64,000 nucleotides of DNA from Vitellaria paradoxa (GCA_019916065.1 CM034233.1:1116001-1180000), one strand, 5' to 3'. Numbered from the stretch's first letter, positions 33,827-45,815 are shown. Program-made: numbers and translations. Notes: generated from the letters alone by a model not told the origin.

Positions 33827-35708
33827 GAAAAAAAAAAAACAATTATTTACGTGCGATTTGGCAGGATGGTCAGAATGGTTCAATAATTGCAAGGGTGTTT
33901 CCAAATATATATATATATAATAAAAATATAAAAATTTAATATAAAAATGGTATATGATAAAATTTAATTAAAAAATATAAAAAATTAATAAAAGTAAATA
34001 AATTTGAGTTAATTTTAATTAATTAAACACATCATAAAATAGGATTCATGATATACAAGTTGTCTTTTGTAAATTAAAATATTTTAAATTTTAACAATTT
34101 TTATTTAATATTGACATGTATCACTTTTTTAAAAAAAATGATCTATTTAATAAAATTTATAAAAATTAAAAAATTAGAGAAAATTAAAAAAAAAAGATTA
34201 GTAACTTTATGTGTGGTAATTTCTTTTGAGTTTGATAAGTTTTGGTAAATAAATTACAAATGAATAAAAAAGTTGACGAAAATTAAAAATTGAAACTTTT
34301 TAACATGCATGTATTCCAATCGAAGCCAATATGTCAAGTTCTTAAAACAATTAAAAAAAAACAAATCAAAAATAAAAATGAATTAAATTACACTCACCTC
34401 AAGATAATTATAAAAATTTTCTTTAACCACTTGAAGCATCTCTTAAATGTGGTTACAATTACCTTTTACATTAGTATTTTTTTGTCTAATAATATTAAAA
34501 AGAATACACAAAATGACACTTTTACTCTTTAAATAATTTAATAGTAATTATACAGACATTCCCAGTTATTTTAAGACCACAAAAATCTCCCTCAACTATT
34601 TAAAAATTATAAAAAAAAAACTCTAACTATTTAAAAATTATATAAAAATCCCTCATGCTAAAATAATATTTCTCAATACTCTCTATTAATAACGTATTTT
34701 GGTAAAAAAGTTAAGTGCATCATTGCAATTTTAATTTCATATTCATTCCAAATCCTTTCACACATTATTCGATAATAACTACAATAAATTTATGAAAGAC
34801 TATTTTATAAAAGTTTTATTAAAAAAATTATTAGCAATTAATTGTGTAATAAATTATAAGATCATAAATTTAAGTATCTTGAATATGTCAGATTACATCA
34901 GTAACACTGGTTCTTTTTAATATCTTGAAATATTGTTTTGATGTTAAATTAGATTGTTAGAAGAAACATTAGATAATAAGGTTTCGTTTAGAATATAATA
35001 TAATTATGACATTGAAATTCTTATAGTTTAGATGAATGATTATTTTTTATTACCAAATTTATTGTGAAAAGAATTGGTCTGGTTTAAAATTTTTTAAATT
35101 AAATTTCATTCAATTGTTACTCTTATTGTTTTCATTCCATTAATTTAAGCCATAACAATTTGATTTTTTTTTTATACCAAAATGTTTGCTATCTAGAGTT
35201 TCTTTTAAATGTTAAATTATATATCACAATAATTAAATTTAAAAAGATTAATGTGGCGTCCACATAATTTGATAAAATTAAAGAATTCAAAAGAAGATCA
35301 TATTTTAAGATTTATTACACTGTTTTATTTAGTGATCAACATTACCCTGAATTAATTATCAGTAAAAATGATTTGTATGAATTAATTATAATTATTGAAA
35401 ACTAAAGTGTTAATGATTGTTGATGAAAATGAAACTCAAATTGAAATATTTTGCTTAAAATCTTAGCAAAACAACTAGGATTGATATAAGAGCAAATAAA
35501 AAATAATATTTTAAAGTCAAAAGGCTATTTATAATTTTCAATACAAATGATTAAGAGAAGTCCCACTAATTGCTATTAAATTATTTAAAAAAAATATGTT
35601 TTTGTGCAATTTTTAAATTCTGTTAAGACGAAAATCTAATGGAGGAAAGGTAATTTGTAAGTTTCAAATTAATAATGTTATTTTGATTTCTTAACTTCTT
35701 CGGATTTT
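33827..35708. other. Distal 5' region of broken UGT copy
   Basis: AT-rich DNA aligned with copy A 10310-12240. No gene. Confidence 0.5.
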
Positions 35709-35960
35709 TATATATATCAATCCTATTGTTTTTAGTGACTGCTCTTGACGGTCACTAAAACTCTTATCTACATTTCAGTAACTCATTTTTTGTGACCGTT
35801 TTTAACTGTTGCTAAAATATAACGACCGCTGTTTAACGATCACCAGAAGACTTTAGCGACCCAAGCAATGGCGATCGTTAAATAACAGTCATTATATGGT
35901 TAACAAAAACATTTGGCGACGGCTTTCGGCAGTCCACCAAAAGTCTTAATCCTAGTAGTG
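35709..35960 (-). mobile_element. Non-autonomous CACTA-type fragment in the UGT promoter region
   Basis: The right end on the minus strand is CACTACTAGGATTAAG and the interior repeats words like 'gcgaccg', 'ggcgacgg' and 'agtgac', the same style as the subterminal repeats at 63430-63780. The left terminus has no clear CACTA, so it is truncated or decayed. It is absent from copy A at 12245 and lies about 270 bp upstream of the UGT start codon. Confidence 0.65.
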
Positions 35961-36094
35961 AAATGAAGGTAGAAGAAAACTCATTTTGTAATCCATTCCC
36001 TCGTCTTGGTCTCTTGTTGTTCAGGTGCTATATTCCTATTCAGCTTTTAGTTTTAAGCCTTAAAGATTACAGTGAGTTTGAAGTAGCATTTTCT

Positions 36095-36103
36095 TTATAA
36101 AAA
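36095..36103 (+). promoter_or_regulatory. Candidate TATA box of third UGT copy
   Basis: 'tttataaaa', equivalent to 12406-12414 and about 125 bp upstream of the ATG. Still intact although the gene is broken. Confidence 0.45.
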
Positions 36104-36590
36104 TGGGGCTGCCTGGGAGCTGCCCTCTTATTGGTCAGAACCGCAACCCATTTTCCTTTCGTCCTGTCATCTGATCTGAATCACAAGTGTTGTTGTGTAG
36201 GATACAGGAGGAGCATAAAGAAAAACATGGAGCATCAAGTAGCAGAAAACCCTCCGCACGTTCTCATCTTCCCACTCCCGTTGCAAGGTCACGTCACCTC
36301 AATCCTCAATCTAGCCGAGCTTCTCTGCGGCGCCGGTGGTATCCACGTCACCCTTCTCGCCCCCGGCTGCATCCACCATCGCCTCCACACCTATACCCGT
36401 TTCTCGCCTTATCCCGGCTTTCATTGCGAAATCCTTTCGGACAAACCCCAACGCAGTTCCGGCGCTGATGAATCCGATCATCATCAGCAACCATTAGCCA
36501 TGGCCGGTTTGGTAAGAAAAGGAAAACCACTTTTCAGAGATTTGTTGGTTTCCAATCGTCTGTGGCCGCCCGTGACGTGCATCATCGCAG

Positions 36591-36822
36591 CTAACTTTCA
36601 TCCAAATAGTTCTACAATCTGTTCGGACGAATTATAGTGCAAAGAAACAACGACTGTCGAAAATTTTGAATCCGTCCAAACGAAAATTCAATCCGTCAAA
36701 ACAGAAATCTTACTATTCATCTCTAAAAAACACAATTTGATATGTGTGCACCAAACGCAAAAAATTTCCCTAAATCACATTTTATCTCATTTTATTAACT
36801 TTTTATCACTCCAAACTCATCC
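36591..36822. mobile_element. Repeat fragment replacing the end of UGT exon 1
   Basis: The 232 bp share words with 4985-5150 in reverse complement ('gaatccgtccaaacgaaaat') and end in 'tatcactccaaactcatcc', an inverted copy of the 'gagtttggagtgata' type MITE end. Unlike a simple insertion, it is accompanied by loss of 174 bp of gene sequence. Confidence 0.75.
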
Positions 36823-37912
36823 ATAGGGTTGTGTATATGTTGGTTTTTTTATACTTAACTCAAAATACTTTAAAATTTTGACATGAAAGTGAATCGATTA
36901 TAAATTAGAACTAAACCAAACCAATTTTGATTCAAGTTAATTTGGGTTAGGTCGATCTATTTTCGGTTTAGGTCAATTTAAATTTAAATCTTAGAATTAT
37001 ATAAATACTTATATATTATCATATTATATAATTTTATAATATTATATAAATATAATAGAATTAGTTCAGGTTAATTTAAGTTGAGTTATTTTTAATTTGA
37101 ATTTGGATTGAATACCTATTAACCTGAAAATCGAATCGAAAATATTGATTTACTAATTTTATATCTCAAAACTAAACCGAAAATGATAGAAACTTGAATC
37201 AATTCGAATCAAATTGATCAGATTAGTTTAATTTTTAAATTGTTCAATTTTTTTTATGTACTCCTACTTTATATGCATAGTTTTAGCTATTGTTTGGCCA
37301 TGGTGGTTCGCGAACCCATGAAAGGTGGCCACAATTAACGCTTTGTTTGGGATTTTAAGAGTCCGTTGGTGAGTTTAGGAGAGAGTAAAAAAGAGAAAAG
37401 AAAACATTAGTTAGGATATAAGAGAAATTATAAAATTTTCTTTTTATTTGTCTGTAAGTTTAAGAAAAAAACAATAATAACTCTTTTTTTTTTATTTGTT
37501 TGTGAGTTGAGAATAAATGAAACAAAAATAAAGTTAATATTATTATTTTGCCATTAAATCTTTTGACAAGTTAGAGGTTAGTCAATTTTTATTTGACTCT
37601 AAGTTATATTTATGATTTATAATTTTTTTTATTTTTTATTTTACAAATAAATATGTCATTTTAAAAGTTCATTAATTCACTTTTCTGTTTTCTTAATTTT
37701 CGCTCACTTTTGAAATGATGAAATTTTTAAAATTTTAATACTCACTTTTCTTTTTATTTCTTTTCCTCTTTCCTAAAAAAAACTCACAACTAGGGAAAAG
37801 ATTTTAAATCTTTTCTTTTCACTTCTTTTCTTTTCATTTCAATTCATCAAAACAGAATGTAAGAAAAAAAAATTAATAAGAAGAGAAAAAATAGAAGTAA
37901 GAAAAGTTTCCT

Positions 37913-37946
<34 letters not shown>

Positions 37947-38039
37947 GTTTAGAAAAGGAGAGATAATTATTTTTTTTATTATTTGTGAGTTACAAATAAA
38001 AAAGATGTGTACATTGTATTTTACTATTATATTCGTTAA
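36823..38039. other. Intron sequence of the broken UGT copy
   Basis: Aligned with the intron of the intact copy. It provides the empty sites for the Tourist-like MITE (about 37228) and the Helitron (about 37275). Confidence 0.6.
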
Positions 38040-38188
38040 GGGTGCATTTGACACACTAATTTTTGTTAAAAATTTTTGTAAATTTCTGAAAATCTCTAAA
38101 AATAATTCACTTTTTATCTCACTATACAAATTACAAACTTATAACTTATCTCATTTTTATCTTACTTTTTATCACTCTAAACACACCC
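38040..38188. mobile_element. MITE in intron, counterpart of 15501-15648
   Basis: Ends 'gggtgcatttgacacac' and 'cactctaaacacaccc', flanked by TAA on both sides (38037-38039 and 38189-38191). Confidence 0.65.
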
Positions 38189-38397
38189 TAAGAAACGATT
38201 GTAATGTTTTACTTATTCTTTATTTGAGGGTTAGATGTGATATTTTAAAATTCGTCAAAAAAGATTTTCTCTTTCTCAATTGCTTCTCAATTTTAAACGA
38301 ATGAAAACAAAAAGAATTTGAGGTGTTTTCTTTTTTATTTTTTCCATTTTTTTCTCTATTAATAAAACAAAAAAAAAGTATTTCTTTTATTTTATTT

Positions 38398-38438
38398 TCT
38401 CTTCTCTTCTCTTCTCTTCTCTTCTCTTCTCTTCTCTT
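38398..38438. repeat. (CTCTT)n microsatellite
   Basis: Eight or so CTCTT units, expanded compared with the single imperfect tract at about 15858 of copy A. Confidence 0.9.
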
Positions 38439-40513
38439 TATTTCATCTCATCCAAACAGAATGCAAGTTTTGCTCAGGAGGTGTACTAAGAGAACGAGAG
38501 AATAAAAAAAAATATTCTTCTCTAATTGATTTTGTACAAAAATTATTCTTCTCTAATTAATTAACATAAATTTAAATATTTTTTAAAAATATAAATAGTA
38601 AAAATAATAGATCAATAACTAAAAATAAAAAATATATATAGTAAATTTATCTCGAACAAGTAAATTTTATTTTATTTGTAAAACATCACATTTTTATGTG
38701 GATTTTTATATTTAGATTTTTGTATCTGTCTAAAAATTATCAAAATAATAGACTGAGAGGCCAATGAGAGGGTAGCCATACCCCAATCCATGGCCGGAAT
38801 ACAGTGCTCCGGACCTTGGTCAACGGACCATGGTCAAGCGAAAGATGTTAGCGGTTAGATTTTTAATTCACCCTGCAGATTCTTAAAGAACCTGACAGTC
38901 ACCCTCCTCCAAACACACCGTTTAACTTCATGTGGATATAAAAAAAAATTTATAGGAAACGGCAACTTGGACTTACTGATCCAGAGCGTTCCGGGCATGG
39001 AAGGCTTTCTCCGGCGTCGTGACCTCCCAAGTTGTTGCCGTCTTGGTGATTTGGAAGACACACAATTCAAATTTTTATTTGGCCTAGCAGCGCACACCAT
39101 CCGAGCCCAAAACATCATAATCAACACAATTGATGAAATAGAAGCGCCCACACTCTCTCACATCCGTACTCTGTTCCCAAATCTCTACACGGTCGGAGCA
39201 CTCCACGCCCATCTGAAGACAAAAAAACCCGCCGGAGCGTCCACCACAAGTAGTTCAAATTCTCTGTGGGAAGAAGACCGGAGCTGCATATCCTGGCTCG
39301 ACGCACAGCCACCGAAATCTGTGATCTATGTGAGCTTCGGAAGCGTAACCACAATGAAAGAAGAGCAGCTGACGGAGTTTTGGCATGGTCTGATCAACAG
39401 TGGGAAGAGGTTCTTGTGGGTCATGCGAAAGGACCTCGTCGCCGGCGACGGGGGAAATCAGATTCTTCCGGTGAAAGACACAGAGGAAGGACGTAATTAC
39501 AGTATTGTGAGCTGGGCTCCTCAACAAGAGGTCCTATCCCACCCATCTGTTGGTGGGTTTTTGACACACGGTGGATGGAATTCAGCTCTTGAAGGTTTAG
39601 CTGCTGGAGTGCCCTTGCTCTGTTGGCCCTATTTTGGGGACCAGCAAGTGAACACTAGGTTTGTAGGGGAGGTGCGGAAGGTTGGGATCGACATGAAAGA
39701 CATTTGTGATAGAGTTACAATTGAGAAGATGGTGAGAGAATTAATGGATGTAAGGAGGGATGAGTTTGTTCAGCGGGCTAATTCCATTGCTGAATCGGCT
39801 TCAAAAGCTATTGCCGATGGAGGATCGTCCCACTGTAATTTGAACCGGCTGATTAGTGACATCAAATTGATGAGTTTCAAATCACAGCCGATCGATCAAC
39901 CCATTTTGTGACCAAGGTCTTTGCAGCAGCGCCCACCTGTACTGTAACATATGACTAGGTGGAAGGAATTGGGATAGTTTCCCAATTCCAAAAATCTCTC
40001 TGTGACATTCAAATCGAGGCTTTGTTTGAAAAATAAAAAGGTTTCATTTTCGCAGCCCAATTTTTTTATTTTTTTTAAATGATTAAATTTATTCTCTTTA
40101 TATTTAATTTTTTTTAAATCATAAAAGATAGAAATTTCAAATCAACAAAAACTAATTAATAAGAATTAAATACTTTTACCATTGAAAATTTGAATTTTAC
40201 ATTAAATTATATTTATCAATTTTTATTATCTAAATTGAGTTATACTTGCCCCCTTAATTTTTCTTTTCGATGACTAGAGTTCATCTCCTATGAAATGCAA
40301 CAAATAAATACATTTGCATAATGTATAATATCAGCATTGTCGCTACACACACAGGTGTGTGTATATATATATATATATATATCACCAAATTAGAGACACA
40401 ATAAAGAAATTTGTTGCCAATTGTGTTAATATGCAAGGTTGCAATGTTTGTGAAAAAAGATAGAGAGATCGCAAAAGCTCTTGTGTTTTAATTCAAATGG
40501 GATGGGGGCCCAT

Positions 40514-43500
40514 TTATCTTTCTCCTCTTTGTTCAGGGGTTAACCCTCCTTTTCCGCAACTAGGACAACTCTTCAACCCAAATCCTTGGCACTCAAAGCA
40601 CCTAAATTAAAACAATTCATAGGCATATTGATATATGAATTAGGCCAATGAAATAAAAAATTCCAGCGTATCTTTTTTTTAATTATATATAACTAACTAA
40701 ATATTTTCATTCCACTAAAAAAAAAAACTTACTTCCAACGCTCGAAGATATTTCCATTTTTTTTATTTTTTCCTGTTCCCTGAGTCAACAAATAATTTTT
40801 AATTAGTCTTTATAACCAAAATAAATAAGTTATTTCATACCGAGAAAAGCAATAATTTTTATTTTTATTTATTGTTATTATTATTATTATTAATTTTTTT
40901 TTTTTGGGAGTGAAAGAGTTACGAAAGCACCTTGCATCCTGGGCACTCTATTGCACCTTGTCCTCGGCATGTTTGGCACCCTTTTGCGACCTACGTACAC
41001 AACGTCAGGATTGGGCAAGTAACAGATTTGTACACATAAAATTTGAAAGTAAAACTCATTAATTAATTTAATTATTTATTTTTTGTTCAAATATTGAAAT
41101 ATGTTGACATCGTTTGGCGTTAGGTCAGCACATTTAATCCAACATCCCAAAATATTCATATTATTATAATACTTATATTATTTTAATTATACAATAATAT
41201 AAATATTTTTAAATCCATTAAATTTTAATTCAATAATTTTAACCTTGCAATCACCCTCGTTTCTTGAAATATATATATATTTTTTTCTGTAAACGTACGA
41301 GAAAGGGGACCTGAACCAGGAGGATGAGATTGAAGGGCCCATTGGGTCAACTCCTTCACAATTTTAATTAATCCGACTTTGTAAGCGATCCAAATGTAGC
41401 AATCCATTTATGCATATAATTATTAAACATTCAAAATGAAACCATGGGCCGTTTTTGAAGTTTAGGAAGACTGGGCTCTCCAGTTTTGTCCTTACTCCTT
41501 CTCAATTTTCTTCTTTAACTTCTCTCTCCTACTTTTTTTTTTTTTTTCCTGGTAACTAAGAGTGTCTAGTTTGTATGCACCTCGACTAATCTTTGAGCCT
41601 ATGAAATTAGCAACAGTATAAACTCTCCAATGATATTAAGTAAATTCAAACTAGTGACTGTTAGGGAGAAAACTGGTCTTACCCCGATTGAATTAAAAAC
41701 AAAGTAAAAAAAAATTGCATGATAGATTGTATTTATATAATAGTAATTGTTAGTACCTAAAAGCACATAAATATAATTTGGTGTGCAAGTAGTTCAAATT
41801 TAAATTTATAAATCAAATCAATATGAAAAATTATAGAAATAACTTGTAAAAATAAAAAAATCACTAATTAAAAGATATTAAGGTATTTATACATTAAGGT
41901 ATTTATATAGTGTTTAATGAAAGTATGAAATTAGGTGGCGATAATGCCAGAGCTGTAATTGTTAATGCCAAAACTCATTTAATATTTTTTAAAGCAATCG
42001 ACAAAATTACCCTCATCTCATTTCTATATTCTCTCCGTTATTAATTCCTCTCATCTTTCTCTCTCTTTTATTAAAGACTCCTCTTTCTTTATCTGAATAG
42101 GATTTTTCCTATCCCCATCTAATTTTTAACCTGAAGTTCATTTAATTATGCCGATTTAATTTATAAACATTTTTGTTTTACTATTTATCCTATTTTTTTT
42201 TCACAATTTACATAACTAAAAGCTAAACAAAATTAAAATATCTAACTAATAACATAACAAAAAAGAAAATATTTATTGCTTAACATTTTTGTGTTTTGTA
42301 CTTAATTTTAATTTTATATTTTTAAGATTTTATATTTGAAAATAGAAAATTACATTTTAATCTTTTCATGATATCGAATTCGAAAAATTTACTAGACCAA
42401 TTCTAAATACTATAAAATTAAGCTAAAAATATATAGGTAAACTTCAATAGATCATCAAAAAAAATTTTAATATATTAACGGTGTAATAATTTTTTAAACA
42501 AATAAATTTTAAAAATAACATTTATCTATGATTATTATTTTTCATATTTAATTAAATTATAAAATATGTATAGACAATAAAATATTGTCAAAAAAAGTTC
42601 ACTTGCAGACAATATAATATTTTTAAAAAAATGTTATTTTTTCTACACATATTTTATAATTTAATGAAATATGAAGAATAATAATTATAGAGATGTTATT
42701 TTTTTAAATTTATTTGTGTAAAAATCATTACACCGTTAATATATTAAAAATTAAACTTATTTTATAATTATTACACTATTAATATATGAAAAATTATTTT
42801 GATGATCAATTTAAGGTCAAATATACATTTCATAGTTTAAGCTTAATTTTATATTATTTAGAATGTGTCTAGTAAAATTTTCGGACTCAAAACCAAGAAA
42901 ATGTTAAAATGTAATTTTATTAATTTTATATTATAAAATCTTGAGAGTATAAAATTAAAATTAAGTATACAATACAAAAATATTAAATAATAAATTTTTT
43001 CTTATTTGTTAAGTTATTAATTAGATATTTAAATTTTGTTTAATTTTAATTTTATAAAAATTATGAAAAAATATGGGATAGATAGTTAAAAAAAAATTGT
43101 TTATAAATTAAGTAGGTATAATTGAATGGGTTTTAAATTTAAAAATTAGACAAGATTAGATAAGTTTTTTTCTAGAGAAAGAGGGAGGAGTATTTATCAA
43201 AAAGAGAGAAAGAGATAAAGAGAAATATATAAACATAAAAGCAATTAATAACAGAGAGTGAATCTATAATAAAAGATCAGCGTAATTTTCTCAACAGTTA
43301 AAAAAATAATAAATGAGTTCTGACATTAATAATTACAGTTCTACCATTATTGTTACTCTATAAAATTTTATTATTTATTATAAATATTATCATATTTTTT
43401 AAAATATTAATTTAAAAACTTTTATATAAAAAGTATTTAAAAAATATGAGAAGAGTGAAAGTAGTTTTTATATGAAATAACTGAAAAAACAATTAAAATA

Positions 43501-44178
43501 GAGAAAAAAGGAGAAATAGTCTTGACTATTGAACAAGCAAAATTTTGAGTTTTCTTATTATTATATAAATGATACAAATAAAAATGTATGTATTAAAATT
43601 TAAATTTAAACATATTATAATTAAAATTTTAATTTAGACTTAAAAAAAATTTAAAGTTTAAATATTATTTTTAATAATTTTTTTTTCTTTTTTGCCGGCA
43701 AAGGGTTGTTAATTTTAGCTTAGAGAAATCACTGCCTTTATACGAAGAATCATTTTTATGCAGAGAGGGGAAACCATCCTCCGAAACATCGCATCCCCCT
43801 GCTGGAGCCTCAATTCTTGAGCTTTTTTGTTTGGTAGAAGTGATTGGTTTATGCGAAAAGGATTAAAAGGATTTCAACTGCTGATCTGATACATATTTTG
43901 AAAACAAAGAATTGTATTGTTATATGGATACATGGACAGACAGGGAGAGTTAATACATGAATACAAGCATAAATAATACTTACGGAGTTAAGAGAGAAGC
44001 CACCCGATTTTGCGGCAAACGTGGTTGAAGCATTCCCTCTCACTCTCTGCAGTCGCTCACGACTGGTCCGCGGGCTGAGAATACTGACCTGATGATGAGG
44101 AGATGGAACAAACTGTACTTGTGGCAAAGTCGTAATTATATTCCAGTGTTTGCAACAAATGATAGTACTGTTAGCCAT
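40514..44178 (-). CDS. Plastid-targeted DnaJ-type Cys-rich zinc-finger protein, four exons
   Basis: Exons on the minus strand are 44178-43984, 40990-40931, 40779-40733 and 40601-40514 (195, 60, 47 and 88 bp). All junctions are GT-AG, phases agree (0, 0, 2), and the product has 129 residues. Residues 1-50 or so are Ser/Arg-rich with few acids, like a chloroplast transit peptide. After 'AAKSGGFSLNS' come CxxCxG-type motifs: 'CQTCRGQGAIECPGCKG' followed by 'CFECQGFGLKSCPSCGKGG', ending 'LTPEQRGER'. This is the zinc-binding Cys-rich fold of DnaJ without a J domain, as in the small plastid proteins related to BSD2 and LQY1, which act as chaperone or disulfide helpers for photosynthetic complexes. 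Which member this is, and whether it acts on a given partner, is inference. Intron 1 (2,993 bp) carries a foldback element. A truncated dead copy lies at 28797-29059. Confidence 0.85.
41748..43690. mobile_element. Decayed Helitron-like sequence in intron 1
   Basis: Parts of this intron (about 41748-41932 and 43359-43660) resemble the interior of the Helitron at 13884-14764 in the same order, interrupted by the foldback element. Termini are too decayed to assign. Confidence 0.4.
41933..43358. mobile_element. Foldback Mutator-like element, 1.4 kb, nearly spacer-free palindrome
   Basis: The left half (41933 to about 42597) and right half (about 42598-43358) are inverted copies along their length. 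The left end 'ggcgataatgccagagctg' matches the reverse complement of 'cagttctaccattattgtta'. Flanks are 'tatgaaatt' (41924-41932) and 'tataaaatt' (43359-43367), eight of nine bases identical. The related sequence at about 14030 reads 'ttaaggtataaaattttatt' without the element. Nine-base duplications with long inverted repeats fit a Mutator-like foldback element. No coding capacity. Confidence 0.8.
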
Positions 44179-44271
44179 ATCTCCGCTCCGATCCCCAGGA
44201 ACTTCTTATCTTTTAATTCTTCTTCATACACCAGACCAGATCAGACCAGATCAAATTTAGAATTATGCATG

Positions 44272-44302
<31 letters not shown>

Positions 44303-44639
44303 TAAATTCTTATTCTCTGAAAAATGAATTAAGTAGCCAGCTGCGACAAGCGGATAAAGAGCACAATCACCGCCACATATTAATTACTTGGGCATCATCA
44401 GTTGTGTCCTTTTCACTTCATTTTTTTTTTTTTTTTATCATTATCATTATCATCATCACTAATTTGACAGTCAAGTTAATTTTTTTTTAGAGAGTTTTAA
44501 AAAAATTAAAAAAAATTAATACTGTTGTGATATAAAAATAATATGTAATAAAATTAAATATATATATATATATATATATGCGTATATATTCTAAAAAGAG
44601 AAAAAAAATATCATATAAATGTATACAGGTTTTAGAGAT
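44179..44639. other. 5' flank of the zinc-finger gene
   Basis: Contains (AT)n tracts at about 44276-44300 and 44560-44578 and a (ATC)-like run near 44438-44460. It presumably includes the promoter of the minus-strand gene; no sure TATA box was picked. Confidence 0.4.
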
Positions 44640-45247
44640 AAAACAAAATCAAAAACAATAAATTAATGACAAGCATTTCTTTTCTAGCTTCTGTATCTGG
44701 GTAAATGGGTGTCGATAATGACGCCTTGATGCCTCCAAATATAGGATGTGTTTTGAGTAATTAAAAATGAGATAAATGAAATAAAATAAAATAATTTGTG
44801 AGTTTGTAATATGTATAGTAAGATAAAAAAATAAATAATTTTTAAATATTTTTAAAAATTTAAGAATTTTTAGCAAACTAAATGTACCGTCGGCATTGAG
44901 GCTCATCATCCCCCAACAATTTTCAATGACTTCAGAGAAAATCAGATTATTTGTTTCAATTATTAGAACAAGAAGTTAAGGTTTTGGGGAAATTAAAAAG
45001 AAAAAAAAAAGAAAAATAATTTCACCTCAACAAAGTAGAAGATACAATCAGGGTATGTTATTTAATTGGAAGAAATATCTAATTTAGGTTTCGAGAAAAG
45101 AGACTGATAATTTTTCCCTTCTAAAGTGAGATTACAGGGAAGAATTTGCGCTGGCATATTTAATTAGTCTTCCAAAATTGGGCCCATATATTTGGTCACC
45201 CCAGAATATGAATTTGCGCATAGAATAGAATATAAGGATCGAAGCAA
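44640..45247 (-). pseudogene. Decayed inverted copy of homeodomain-like first exon and its upstream DNA
   Basis: Inverted match to 45722-46545. On the minus strand the exon-like part ends at about 44680 with 'SRRHYRHPFTQIQKLEK'. It is split by a MITE (about 44738-44890) and has lost the start region. The arm then continues into the upstream sequence ('ttgtttcaatta..agaacaagaagtt', 'cagggaagaatttgcg'). Confidence 0.7.
44738..44890. mobile_element. MITE interrupting the decayed homeodomain-like exon copy
   Basis: Contains the family words 'aaaaatgagataaatg' and 'aataaataatttttaaa' with ends near 'ggatgtgttttgagt' and 'ctaaatgtacc'. The right arm of the inverted duplication lacks it. Confidence 0.6.
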
Positions 45248-45721
45248 ATGGGGGGGTTTTTTTTTAAATTTTTTAATTTGGCCTAAAATAATTTCAGTTT
45301 GAGCACTATCTGTAAATAAAATAAATTTGAATCAAGTTCGACTTAAAACTCATTTAGAATTGAGTTCGAACTCAAACTTGAGTTTAAAAAAATTCGACTC
45401 AAAAACTTGCGAACGGACGCGATAAAATAATATATTTTTATATTATTTTATTTATTATATTTTAAATTAAAATGACGTTATTTTGATTTAATTAGAACAT
45501 TTTTTTACAAGTCGATCTCAAATTTATTATTTATCAAACTGACTAAAATATATTGTTTTAGTATAAACTAGTTATTTTATCAAAAATATATTATATTATT
45601 TTATAAAAATATTATTTTATTAAAAATATATTATGATAAATAAAATATTTGATTCTAACACATTTTAATCACAAATCAAATTCGAGCAGAACTCAAATAA
45701 TTCAAAAAAAATCACAATTCG
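45248..45721. other. Spacer of the inverted duplication, hAT-like repeat fragment
   Basis: AT-rich sequence with words 'aagttcgacttaaaactc', 'gagttcgaactcaaactt' and 'aactcaaataattcaaaaaa', which resemble the interior of the element at 46971-47694. No gene. Confidence 0.5.
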
Positions 45722-45815
45722 TTTCCATCCTTGTATGCTATTCTATGCGCATATTCATACTCTAACAAGTGGTGACCAATATATGGGCCCACTTCAATTT
45801 AGGAAGATTAATTAA

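Larger units (their letters stand above)
36227..39911 (+). pseudogene. Family-1 UDP-glycosyltransferase, disrupted in exon 1
   Basis: Homologue of 12545-17357. Exon 1 starts at 36227 and follows the intact copy, with His22 of 'PLQGHV', until 36590 ('TCIIA'). There 174 bp of the ancestral sequence, comprising 142 coding bases, the 5' splice site and 32 intron bases, are replaced by 232 bp of repeat. The catalytic Asp and about 47 residues are lost, and the frame runs into a stop at 36635-36637, giving about 136 residues. Exon 2 (38956-39911) is still fully open with a complete PSPG box ending 'FGDQ', so the break is recent or exon 2 is still under some constraint. A short transcript could still be made; no obvious alternative donor site was seen. 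A start at 36131 is possible in frame but not supported by the paralogue. Confidence 0.92.
30635..40870. repeat. Segmental duplication, copy B
   Basis: Aligns with copy A (8125-17756 plus 28515-29135). It carries a solo LTR (30744-32344), a MITE (about 33676-33826), a CACTA fragment (35709-35960) and the exon-destroying insertion (36591-36822), none of which is in copy A. It lacks the Tourist-like MITE, Helitron, Mutator-like element and copia element of copy A. Confidence 0.85.

Noticed and set aside
36131..36226. An upstream in-frame start giving the third UGT a 32-residue extension
   Set aside because: The paralogue at 12545 starts at the equivalent of 36227, and the extra residues correspond to its 5' leader.
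43690..43870. A second exon of the zinc-finger gene right after exon 1
   Set aside because: A fairly long minus-strand frame exists there, but a stop follows the only acceptor, and the true exon 2 at 40990-40931 joins in phase and continues the zinc motif.
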